Origin: an uncultured Duncaniella sp.
Lineage (GTDB): Bacteria > Bacteroidota > Bacteroidia > Bacteroidales > Muribaculaceae
Length of the DNA stretch: 6,410 nucleotides
NCBI GenBank assembly: GCA_910577335.1
Contig: CAJTMJ010000072.1
Coordinates: 1-6,410 of the forward strand
Direction: 5' to 3'
Positions 1 through 4,743 of the stretch are shown one piece after another. The notes under the pieces were generated by a model that had not been told where the DNA came from, searched no databases, and was given only the letters and a program-made list of their open reading frames with translations. A program made the translations under genes and the position numbers. Positions within the stretch are counted from its first letter, which is position 1, and each line of letters begins with the position of its first letter.

Positions 1-59
1 TAAACCACTTTAGTTAATCGCCTTCAAATCTGTCAACACTTTTCAGGGATAGTCAACTG

Positions 60-80
60 CTCTCCATCAATCCAAAAATC
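60..80 (+). repeat. Module-upstream repeat, copy 1
   Basis: This is a 21-base segment starting with CTCTCCATCAATCC. It recurs at 1843-1863 with 19 of 21 identical bases (seen directly). Both copies lie a little over 100 bases before the start codon of a hipB-like gene, at 190 and 1967. The copy after the first 14 bases differs by AA versus GG, then both read AAATC. It could be a shared regulatory site or a remnant of a duplication or recombination junction. The sequence does not decide between these. The rest of 1-157 contains no gene that I can support. Confidence 0.5.
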
Positions 81-157
81 AAGCATTAGACATACACGAA
101 TTGGATCAAAATCGGCGATTGTTCACAGCTCAACATATCATATAATAAATATTTTTA

Positions 158-182
158 CTATCTTTGCGGTATCATAAGATAG
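158..182. promoter_or_regulatory. Operator-like inverted repeat of hipBA module 1
   Basis: A perfect 7-bp inverted repeat, CTATCTT-N11-AAGATAG, has its left arm on the -7 promoter element and its right arm 7 bases before the ATG at 190. E. coli HipB binds TATCC-N8-GGATA operators in its own promoter, so this TATC...GATA geometry at the same place suggests the site where the local HipB-like protein represses the operon. The symmetry is seen directly. Binding by this protein is inferred. Confidence 0.5.
159..166 (+). promoter_or_regulatory. Bacteroides-type -7 promoter element for hipBA module 1
   Basis: TATCTTTG matches the Bacteroidota sigma-ABfr -7 consensus TAnnTTTG exactly. It lies 24 bases before the hipB-like start codon, so the leader would be very short. 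No convincing TTTG -33 box is present about 20 bases upstream, where the DNA is only A/T-rich. The promoter is therefore weaker than that of module 2 or depends on other factors. The element overlaps the left arm of the operator-like repeat at 158-182, as expected for autoregulation by a HipB protein. Confidence 0.6.
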
Positions 183-189
183 ATTGAGT

Positions 190-510
190 ATGGCAAAGAA
201 CACCATGGGGACTAAGTTGCCCCGGAAACTGGAGCAGAAAATGGCTCTTATGGGTGAGCAGATTAAGCTTGCCCGGTTGCGTCGCAACCTCTCGATTGCG
301 CAGGTTGCGGAACGTGCGACTTGTTCGCCTCTCACAGTGAATCGCATCGAGAAAGGCTCGCCCACAGTCTCAATCGGCATCTATGCCCGTGTTCTTTATG
401 CTTTGCAACTTGATGACGATCTCCTTCTTATTGCTAAAGAAGATACTCTTGGCAGAAACTTACAAGATTTGAGTCTGAAACATCGCCAACGAGCATCTAA
501 AAAGGAATAA
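190..510 (+). CDS. HipB-like antitoxin / Xre-family transcriptional regulator (module 1)
   Basis: This is a 106-residue cytoplasmic DNA-binding protein. Residues about 24-80 form a lambda-repressor/HTH_3 domain: an LARLRRNLSIAQVAERA first helix pair, then SPLTVNRIEKG, where the recognition helix and the conserved IE.G turn are visible. The tail is rich in Lys and Arg (KHRQRASKKE). I start it at ATG 190; a TTG at 184 would add only two residues, and a second in-frame ATG at 205 is also possible. The gene is followed after 3 bases by a hipA-like kinase, so the expected role is to bind and neutralise the kinase and, with it, repress the shared promoter. The operator-like repeat at 158-182 supports autoregulation. 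Family assignment is firm; the specific antitoxin role is inferred from operon context. Confidence 0.85.
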   Translation: MAKNTMGTKLPRKLEQKMALMGEQIKLARLRRNLSIAQVAERATCSPLTVNRIEKGSPTVSIGIYARVLYALQLDDDLLLIAKEDTLGRNLQDLSLKHRQRASKKE

Positions 511-513
511 GCC

Positions 514-1767
514 ATGAAGAAACTATTTGTGTATGCCGACTTTGATTGGCTTGATACGCCTCAGCTAGTTGTCGAACTTTCGTGTGATTCGGTGCGCGGC
601 AGCGAGACATACGGCTTTTCGTATGATAAAGAGTGGCTTGCCAAATATGGTGATGTTTTTCTCAGCGAGGATTTGCAAAATTACACCGGCATTCAATACA
701 GCCGACCTGAGCGCGACATATTCGCTTGTTTTTCGGATGCTCTACCCGACCGCTGGGGCCGCACATTGCTGAACCGTCGGGCGCAAATTGCAGCCGCCGA
801 TGAGAAGAGAGCCGTGCGTAGATTGACTTCTTTTGATTATCTGATGGGGATTGACGACGCTTCCCGCATGGGTGGTTTCCGGTTTGCCGTAACTCCCGGA
901 GGAAAGTTCATCAATTGTGAGGAAAGCCTCCGTGTGCCGCCATTGGCGAATGTCAGAGAACTGATGCAGGCGGCGCATGAGATTGAACTTAGCGAGGAAA
1001 AACATCTATTGCCATCAAAGAAATGGCTGGCACAACTGTTGCACCCCGGAACGTCACTCGGAGGTGCCAGACCAAAGGCTTCTGTCATTGATGAGGATGG
1101 CAGTCTTACTGTTGCCAAATTTCCATCGCGCAAGGATGATTACGATGTTGCCCAGTGGGAGCATTTCTGCTACGTGATGGGGCGCAAGGCCGGACTGAAT
1201 GTCGCCGACACTCGAACAATCGACGGCGAAGATTATCACATTCTTCTCTCAAAACGCTTCGACAGGAATAGCGACGGCAAACGAATACATTTCGCTTCCG
1301 CATTGACATTGCTTGGATTGACCGACGGCGACAACGCATCAACCGGCTACGGCTATACCGATATCGTGGATTTCATCGTTCAGCACGGCAGCAATGTCGA
1401 GCAAAATTTGGAGGAACTATATCGACGTGTGGCATTCTACATCATTGTCGGCAACTCCGACGACCATTTCCGCAATCACGGATTTCTCCTGAAACGCAAA
1501 GGCTGGGAACTCTCGCCTGCCTACGACATCAACCCGACCCTCGCCGACAATCAAAGCCTACTGATTAACCGTTCCACTAACGAATCAGATCTTAATATCC
1601 TATTGGCATCTGCTGGAGATTACATGCTTTCATCCGACAAAGCCGAGAGCATCATCGCCGAGGTAAAAACAGCCATGAAGTCATGGCGCACAGAAGCCCG
1701 TAGGCTCGGGCTTCCCCAGCGCGACATCGACATGTTCGCACCCCGATTCGATAAATGGATTGAATAG
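514..1767 (+). CDS. HipA-like serine/threonine kinase toxin (module 1)
   Basis: This 417-residue protein has the full HipA layout: N-subdomain 1 (Couple_hipA, about 5-125) followed by the HipA_C kinase core. A glycine-rich loop TSLGGARPK lies at 180-188, with Ser181 a candidate autophosphorylation position. The probable ATP-binding Lys is K202 in AKFPS. RFDR follows at 248-251. The catalytic loop GNSDDHFRNHGF spans 313-324, with D316 and N321 aligning to catalytic residues of E. coli HipA (D309, N314). The metal-binding Asp is D338 in SPAYD. All key residues are present, so an active kinase is expected. E. coli HipA phosphorylates glutamyl-tRNA synthetase and arrests growth; the substrate here cannot be read from sequence. 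The length is close to the usual 420-440. AAAGGA precedes the ATG, and the 3-base gap to the hipB stop points to one transcript. No terminator-like hairpin is evident downstream. Confidence 0.9.
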   Translation: MKKLFVYADFDWLDTPQLVVELSCDSVRGSETYGFSYDKEWLAKYGDVFLSEDLQNYTGIQYSRPERDIFACFSDALPDRWGRTLLNRRAQIAAADEKRAVRRLTSFDYLMGIDDASRMGGFRFAVTPGGKFINCEESLRVPPLANVRELMQAAHEIELSEEKHLLPSKKWLAQLLHPGTSLGGARPKASVIDEDGSLTVAKFPSRKDDYDVAQWEHFCYVMGRKAGLNVADTRTIDGEDYHILLSKRFDRNSDGKRIHFASALTLLGLTDGDNASTGYGYTDIVDFIVQHGSNVEQNLEELYRRVAFYIIVGNSDDHFRNHGFLLKRKGWELSPAYDINPTLADNQSLLINRSTNESDLNILLASAGDYMLSSDKAESIIAEVKTAMKSWRTEARRLGLPQRDIDMFAPRFDKWIE

Positions 1768-1782
1768 CCTGTAATGTTATAC

Positions 1783-1794
1783 ATCGGTTCAAAT
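1783..1794 (+). repeat. Post-hipA repeat, copy 1 (ATCGGTTCAAAT)
   Basis: This 12-base sequence lies 16 bases after the hipA1 stop codon. It matches 11 of 12 bases of ATCGGCTCAAAT at 4230-4241, which lies 6 bases after the hipA2 stop codon. Each is preceded by a TAG stop codon context followed by GCCT. Similar sequence after both toxins, together with the shared upstream repeats, suggests that the two modules have related ends. A match this short could also be chance. Confidence 0.35.
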
Positions 1795-1842
1795 CATATC
1801 GCCAGTGCATTAGGATAAACTTTACATATACCAATTTTACCA

Positions 1843-1863
1843 CTCTCCATCAATCCGGAAATC
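1843..1863 (+). repeat. Module-upstream repeat, copy 2
   Basis: This is the second copy of the 21-base segment at 60-80 (19 of 21 identical). It lies 20 bases upstream of the -33 box of module 2 and about 103 bases before the hipB2 start; the first copy is about 109 bases before its hipB. Outside the repeat, the two upstream regions share little beyond a loosely similar GCATTAGA/GCAATAAA stretch. Confidence 0.5.
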
Positions 1864-1882
1864 CGCAATAAAGCGCAATAAA

Positions 1883-1914
1883 TTTGGTCGTATGGGATTT
1901 TATGCCTAACTTTG
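1883..1914 (+). promoter_or_regulatory. Bacteroides-type promoter of hipBA module 2
   Basis: A -33 box TTTG (1883-1886), a 20-base spacer and a -7 box TAACTTTG (1907-1914) fit the Bacteroidota consensus TTTG-N19-21-TAnnTTTG at every defined position. Transcription would start at about 1920, leaving a leader of roughly 45 bases that contains the operator-like palindrome at 1936-1958. This is one of the two best promoters in the window, with 4430-4460. Confidence 0.7.
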
Positions 1915-1935
1915 TAAATATCATCCTGCGGAGTG

Positions 1936-1958
1936 TTATACTAATATATTAGGTATAA
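1936..1958. promoter_or_regulatory. Operator-like palindrome of hipBA module 2
   Basis: TTATAC-N11-GTATAA is a perfect 6-bp inverted repeat with the same 11-base spacer as the candidate operator of module 1. Within it lies a perfect 12-base palindrome, CTAATATATTAG (1941-1952). The site is flanked by two exact copies of TAAATATCAT (1915-1924 and 1956-1965). It sits between the transcription start and the ATG at 1967, a typical place for an autorepressor. Binding by the HipB-like protein is inferred. The half-sites differ from those of module 1, which argues that the two regulators do not cross-repress. Confidence 0.5.
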
Positions 1959-1966
1959 ATATCATT

Positions 1967-2284
1967 ATGGTGACATTTACGAACAAATCATTGGCTCCGC
2001 CTGATGTAATCAGGAATCTCGGTATGAGGTTTCGTGATTACAGGTTGCGGTTGCGCGTGACCCGTAAGGAGGTTTCCGAAGCGGCATCTATCGGCATGAC
2101 CACACTTTATAGATTTGAGTCCGGCAATATGACTGACATTTCGTTCAGTACTCTCCTGAGACTATTAAAGACAATTGGGCTTGGAGAGAACTGGGATGCA
2201 CTGCTGCCCGAATTGCCCGAATCACCTTATATGTATAACGACAATGAGAAAAAGGCACAACGTGTAAGACATCGTAAGTCATAA
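1967..2284 (+). CDS. HipB-like antitoxin / Xre-family regulator (module 2)
   Basis: This 105-residue protein has a helix-turn-helix domain at about 19-74: GMRFRDYRLRLRVTRKEVSEA followed by IGMTTLYRFESGN, where the recognition helix and the F.SG turn are visible. A linker PELPESPY precedes a basic tail, KKAQRVRHRKS, which is common in HipB-like proteins encoded beside HipA kinases. It shares the domain but little sequence with the module 1 regulator. Its stop codon (2282-2284) abuts the inverted-repeat-bounded block at 2285. Without that block, the hipA2 start would follow 2 bases after this stop, the same spacing style as module 1. The role as antitoxin to the kinase at 2728 is inferred from order and family. 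Confidence 0.85.
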   Translation: MVTFTNKSLAPPDVIRNLGMRFRDYRLRLRVTRKEVSEAASIGMTTLYRFESGNMTDISFSTLLRLLKTIGLGENWDALLPELPESPYMYNDNEKKAQRVRHRKS

Positions 2285-2304
2285 GTCAGAGTGACGAGTT
2301 ACGA
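2285..2304 (+). repeat. Left terminal inverted repeat of the S23 cassette
   Basis: This 20-base arm begins on the base after the hipB2 stop codon. It pairs with 2706-2725 with two mismatches (at 2293 and 2295). Most of it (2288-2300) also forms the left side of a local hairpin, so the two structures are mutually exclusive in RNA. Confidence 0.6.
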
Positions 2305-2329
2305 AGTCTACCTCAAAACTCGTCACTCT
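2288..2329 (+). repeat. Perfect 13-bp stem-loop at the left end of the S23 cassette
   Basis: AGAGTGACGAGTT (2288-2300) and AACTCGTCACTCT (2317-2329) are exact reverse complements around a 16-base loop. Only TT follows, then ACCTAAAACCTAAAAC (a 7-base tandem unit, 2331-2346), so it is not a canonical intrinsic terminator. In mRNA it would still be a strong hairpin between hipB2 and the S23 gene and could reduce downstream expression or be cut by RNase III. Confidence 0.6.
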
Positions 2330-2349
2330 TACCTAAAACCTAAAACAAG

Positions 2350-2718
2350 ATGAAAGATAGCATATTAAAAAGCAAGAGTAAATCTTTTGCTCTCAGAATT
2401 ATAAAGATGTATAATTATCTTTGCGATGAAAAGAAGGAATATGTGATGTCAAAACAGGTGTTGCGTAGTGGAACAAGCATAGGTGCGAATATTGCGGAGG
2501 CTTTTTATGCGCAAAGTGAAGCAGATTTCATAGCCAAATTATATATCTCACGCAAGGAGGCTGGCGAAACAATTTATTGGATAGAGTTATTGAAGGAATC
2601 ATCATACTTAGGTTGTGATGAAGCCGACTCCATGATTAAAGATTGTGATGAACTCCTTAAAATATTGACTTCATCTATCAAAACGATGAAGAGCAAGCAA
2701 TCACCTCGTAACTCATAA
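2350..2718 (+). CDS. Four-helix-bundle protein, 23S rRNA intervening-sequence (S23/IVP) family
   Basis: This 122-residue, highly charged, all-helical protein has no signal peptide or membrane segment. Family landmarks are visible: KSKSFALRIIKMYNYL (8-23), VLRSGTSIGANIAEA (37-51), YISRKEAGETIYWIELL (65-81) and a last helix ELLKILTSSIKTMK (101-114). The length matches the usual 115-130. Relatives are encoded inside 23S rRNA intervening sequences of Leptospira and Coxiella. The same fold is used by the Avd subunit of diversity-generating retroelements as a nucleic-acid-binding pentamer. The function of free-standing copies is unknown. The last codons (PRNS and stop) lie in the right terminal repeat. 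It could be a passenger, or a third component acting with HipB2 and HipA2; I favour passenger because of its repeat-bounded edges. Confidence 0.88.
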   Translation: MKDSILKSKSKSFALRIIKMYNYLCDEKKEYVMSKQVLRSGTSIGANIAEAFYAQSEADFIAKLYISRKEAGETIYWIELLKESSYLGCDEADSMIKDCDELLKILTSSIKTMKSKQSPRNS

Positions 2719-2725
2719 CTCTGAC
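2706..2725 (+). repeat. Right terminal inverted repeat of the S23 cassette
   Basis: This 20-base arm is complementary to 2285-2304 at 18 of 20 positions. It contains the S23 stop codon (2716-2718) and ends 2 bases before the hipA2 ATG. The arm is itself built from a repeated TAACTC unit, so the gene's C-terminal codons are set by the repeat. Confidence 0.6.
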
Positions 2726-2727
2726 CT

Positions 2728-4224
2728 ATGACATACATAAAAGTAAATCTATGGGGGCAGGAAATCGGACGGCTCGTGTGGGACTCAGCCACGAGACGTA
2801 CATATTTTACATATAACCCTGAGCTGAAAGACAGGATTCCTGACATTGCTCCGCTAATTTCTCCTGCGAAGAACCGGAACTTTCTTTTGCCTATATATGG
2901 GGATGATCGGCCTATTTACCAGGGGCTTCCTCCGTTTATAGCTGATTCGTTGCCGGATTCCTGGGGTAACACTCTATTTGACAAATGGGTAAAGGACAAT
3001 AAAATACCACGCAATAAAGTTACGCCACTGTATAAACTGATGTTCATTGGCACACGAGGTATGGGAGCTTTGGAATATGAGCCTTACGCTGCAGACCTTA
3101 CCCATACTCGCACAATCGACATCAAATCGCTATACGATATTTCTCTCAAAATTCTTGAAGACCGGGACAACATCGTACTGAATGCCAACGAGGAACTGAC
3201 GTTGCAGGCATTGCTTGCCGTGGGTACGTCAGCTGGAGGTCGCCAGATGAAGGCGATTATCGCCATTGACAACACGACCGGAGAAATCCGGTCGGGTCAG
3301 ACAGATGGACTTGACGGTTATGAATATTATATCTTGAAGTTTGGTGACAAATCCATGCCTATTGCCGAAATTGAAACTGCATATTACAACATGGCAGTTG
3401 CAGCCGGAATCGAAATGGAGGAATGTCGGTTATTGCCCATAGACGGCATCAACCATTTTCTCACCAAACGTTTCGATAGGAAAAACGGCCAAAAGATTCA
3501 TGTTCAGACTTTGGCTGCCATAAACCCCGAGGCACGAAGCTATGAAGACCTCGTTGCGACCTGTCGCGAACTGTCAATCTCCGAGTCTGAGATTGAGCAG
3601 CTCTTCGCACGGATGGTTTTTAATGTCATGGCCAACAATACTGATGACCATAACAAAAACTTCTCATTCCTACTTGAAGAGGATGGGAAATGGAGGATGT
3701 CACCGTCATACGATACGACATTTATATTCAACACAAAAGGCACAGGCCCCAATATCGAGCGTAGATTGAGTATTGGAGGAGAAATAAGTGAGATTTCCAA
3801 GATAGACCTACTCGATTTTGCAAAACAGCATGATATAAAGAATGCCAACGCAATCATAAACCGTGTAGCAGAGGTAATTTCAAAATTCGGCGAATACGCC
3901 GAGCGGTGCCATATCACTCAACCATGGCGTGGTATAATCCAAAAGACACTGAACGACAATCTTATCGCTTTCGGTTATATCTCCAAAGACGATGGTATCG
4001 AAAAATCCTTGTGCGATATGCACGGAAGAACTATCACTGATTTTTCGGTATCAGTCAATTCCAAAGGGCATTATGAAGTAGTTGTGATAATTGACGGACA
4101 GCGTCATCGACGATTCGTCAGACCCAATATGGGCCTCTATACCGACCTGACAAAACAGGACATTTATAATCTTCCAGCCGATGAGAAAATCCGATTGGCT
4201 GAAATCCTGTTCCCTCCGAAATAG
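2728..4224 (+). CDS. HipA-like serine/threonine kinase toxin with C-terminal extension (module 2)
   Basis: This 498-residue HipA-family kinase has N-subdomain 1 at about 4-120 and a HipA_C kinase core at about 160-411. Landmarks are the glycine-rich loop GTSAGGRQMK (166-175, Ser168 a candidate autophosphorylation residue), K204 in ILKF, RFDR (248-251), the catalytic loop ANNTDDHNKNFSF (302-314, D306 and N311) and D329 in SPSYD. These support an active kinase; its substrate is unknown. Compared with the module 1 kinase, it has about 87 extra C-terminal residues (412-498). These include strand-like DFSVSV and YEVVVII and a closing helix before LFPPK, and I cannot assign them to a named domain. 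The gene starts 9 bases after the S23 stop codon and is separated from its HipB-like partner by the S23 cassette. It would share the promoter at 1883 unless the cassette supplies or blocks transcription. Confidence 0.88.
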   Translation: MTYIKVNLWGQEIGRLVWDSATRRTYFTYNPELKDRIPDIAPLISPAKNRNFLLPIYGDDRPIYQGLPPFIADSLPDSWGNTLFDKWVKDNKIPRNKVTPLYKLMFIGTRGMGALEYEPYAADLTHTRTIDIKSLYDISLKILEDRDNIVLNANEELTLQALLAVGTSAGGRQMKAIIAIDNTTGEIRSGQTDGLDGYEYYILKFGDKSMPIAEIETAYYNMAVAAGIEMEECRLLPIDGINHFLTKRFDRKNGQKIHVQTLAAINPEARSYEDLVATCRELSISESEIEQLFARMVFNVMANNTDDHNKNFSFLLEEDGKWRMSPSYDTTFIFNTKGTGPNIERRLSIGGEISEISKIDLLDFAKQHDIKNANAIINRVAEVISKFGEYAERCHITQPWRGIIQKTLNDNLIAFGYISKDDGIEKSLCDMHGRTITDFSVSVNSKGHYEVVVIIDGQRHRRFVRPNMGLYTDLTKQDIYNLPADEKIRLAEILFPPK

Positions 4225-4228
4225 AGCC

Positions 4229-4316
4229 TATCGGCTCAAATCCGGCTAAAACATTGGGGAAATCGGCTCAATCTGAAACCATTTTTCATGGAGATAGCTT
4301 AAAATTTGAGCCGATA
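4229..4316. repeat. Inverted repeat TATCGGCTCAAAT after hipA2
   Basis: A perfect 13-bp inverted repeat has arms at 4229-4241 and 4304-4316. An extra direct copy of ATCGGCTCAA lies between them at 4262-4271. The left arm also forms a local hairpin, GAGCC-TATC-GGCTC (4224-4237), starting on the last base of the hipA2 stop codon. No T-run follows the local hairpin. The structure could protect or end the hipA2 transcript, or be a protein-binding site; neither is shown. Confidence 0.55.
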
Positions 4317-4429
4317 AACAGGATAAAACTCCTCTATGGATAAGACTGCGACAGACATATCGACAGAGTAAAATCAGTGAATTTGTACGCTCATCTGTAT
4401 GTCGCCAAAAGTTAAAGTTACTATATTCC

Positions 4430-4460
4430 TTTGATAATCGGAGTATTATAGCTAAATTTG
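4430..4460 (+). promoter_or_regulatory. Bacteroides-type promoter in the gene-free region
   Basis: TTTG (4430-4433), a 19-base spacer and TAAATTTG (4453-4460) fit TTTG-N19-TAnnTTTG at all defined positions. Transcription would start at about 4467. The first coding sequence downstream is nearly 280 bases away, and an intrinsic terminator lies between them. The promoter therefore makes either a short RNA of about 95 bases or a long attenuated leader for the gene at 4744. Confidence 0.65.
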
Positions 4461-4499
4461 CATTGAGTCACTGTTGTCAGCTTGGCAAATGACGTAATT

Positions 4500-4529
4500 G
4501 TCACAATCCGTCACAATCCGTCACAATCC
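4500..4529 (+). repeat. Three tandem 10-bp repeats GTCACAATCC
   Basis: Three exact, adjacent copies occupy 4500-4509, 4510-4519 and 4520-4529. A further AATCCGTCA, the junction of two units, occurs at 4650-4658. The 10-base period puts every copy on the same face of the helix, which is typical of binding sites for a recombinase, excisionase or replication initiator. An imperfect inverted counterpart is at 4577-4596. Confidence 0.75.
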
Positions 4530-4537
4530 ATTAGTAC

Positions 4538-4561
4538 AGCGTGCTTTACGGCACGCTTTTT
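4538..4561 (+). terminator. Intrinsic (rho-independent) terminator
   Basis: AGCGTGC (4538-4544), loop TTTACG and GCACGCT (4551-4557) form a perfect 7-bp G/C-rich stem running into TTTTT (4557-4561). The orientation fits + strand transcription from 4430-4460. The loop and 3' arm read TTTACGGCA, resembling the iterons at 4677-4716, so the hairpin may double as a protein-binding site. Confidence 0.65.
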
Positions 4562-4576
4562 CATGCCCTTACTGAT

Positions 4577-4596
4577 GGATTCTAACGGATTCTGAC
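4577..4596 (-). repeat. Inverted imperfect counterpart of the GTCACAATCC repeats
   Basis: GGATTCTAACGGATTCTGAC is two 10-base units. Its reverse complement matches two adjacent GTCACAATCC units at 17 of 20 positions. With 4510-4529 it forms a large imperfect palindrome around the terminator hairpin. Confidence 0.6.
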
Positions 4597-4619
4597 CCCT
4601 TTTTCGCCCATTTTTGTAT

Positions 4620-4646
4620 CCCGGTTGTATCTCGCTCGCAGCCGGG
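4620..4646 (+). repeat. Stem-loop CCCGG...CCGGG
   Basis: CCCGG (4620-4624) pairs with CCGGG (4642-4646), and the stem extends inward to 9 pairs in RNA if G-U wobbles are allowed, leaving a 9-base loop. No T-run follows, so it is not a terminator on the + strand. Its role is unknown. Confidence 0.4.
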
Positions 4647-4676
4647 AAAAATCCGTCAGCAAGGTGGTGGATAATC

Positions 4677-4716
4677 TTTACGCCATTTTACGCCACTTTA
4701 CGGGATTTTACAGATT
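4677..4716 (+). repeat. Four 10-bp iterons upstream of the multi-HTH gene
   Basis: Four adjacent units read TTTACGCCAT, TTTACGCCAC, TTTACGGGAT and the more degenerate TTTACAGATT. They end 27 bases before the ATG at 4744. The exact 10-base period gives one unit per helical turn. The encoded protein has four tandem helix-turn-helix domains, so this array is a natural candidate for its binding site, for autoregulation or for building an excision complex. The repeats are seen; the binding is inferred. Confidence 0.7.
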
Positions 4717-4743
4717 ATCGGGCGAAATAAAGTAAAAACAGCC

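Larger units (their letters stand above)
2285..2725 (+). mobile_element. Candidate intervening-sequence-like cassette carrying an S23-family gene
   Basis: This 441-base block has 20-bp terminal inverted repeats, GTCAGAGTGACGAGTTACGA at 2285-2304 and its near-complement at 2706-2725 (18 of 20 positions pair). It contains one gene, an S23/IVP four-helix-bundle protein. It lies exactly between the hipB2 stop codon and 2 bases before the hipA2 start codon. In 23S rRNA, S23-encoding intervening sequences are likewise bounded by complementary ends that fold into a stem cleaved by RNase III. No target-site duplication is apparent. The block is more A/T-rich than hipA1 by eye. Mobility is inferred, not shown. 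Confidence 0.5.
4467..4561 (+). ncRNA. Candidate short RNA or attenuated leader (promoter to terminator)
   Basis: The interval runs from the expected start of the 4430-4460 promoter to the T-run of the 4538-4561 terminator. It has no ORF of note and carries the three GTCACAATCC repeats. The unit is defined only by its predicted signals, and I recognise no known RNA family. It could be a stable small RNA or the terminated leader of the 4744-6377 operon. Confidence 0.3.
4225..4743. other. Gene-free 519-base control/recombination region
   Basis: I see no credible coding sequence here. The stretch holds a 13-bp inverted repeat, a good promoter, two families of 10-bp direct repeats, an intrinsic terminator and a stem-loop, listed separately. 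This density, and the position directly before an excisionase-like gene and an integrase, resembles the cis-acting region of an integrative element. That function is inferred. Confidence 0.5.

Noticed and set aside
1..157. End of an upstream gene at the left edge
   Set aside because: All three + frames meet a stop codon within the first 15 bases, and no convincing minus-strand gene could be followed from the edge.
742..1342. Several overlapping minus-strand open frames inside hipA1
   Set aside because: All lie within the well-supported kinase gene, overlap each other in different frames and show no family features.
190..1767. Three-gene HipBST arrangement with a split kinase
   Set aside because: Both kinases carry the N-subdomain 1 and the kinase core in one chain, and the extra gene in module 2 is a four-helix bundle, not a HipS-like subdomain.
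2350..2718. S23-like gene as the Avd accessory subunit of a diversity-generating retroelement
   Set aside because: The fold family is shared, but there is no reverse transcriptase and no template/variable repeat pair in the window. The toxin-antitoxin context also differs.
3540..3917. Minus-strand open frame of 125 codons inside hipA2
   Set aside because: It lies opposite the kinase catalytic loop region, whose conserved residues are on the + strand. It has no promoter or recognisable domain.
4348..4405. Possible inverted repeat GCGACAGACA ... TGTATGTCGC
   Set aside because: Only 8 of 10 positions pair across a loop of about 38 bases, which is weak enough to be chance in this composition.
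4500..4716. CRISPR-like array
   Set aside because: The repeat units are only 10 bases and directly adjacent, with no spacers and no cas genes. They are better read as protein-binding iterons.
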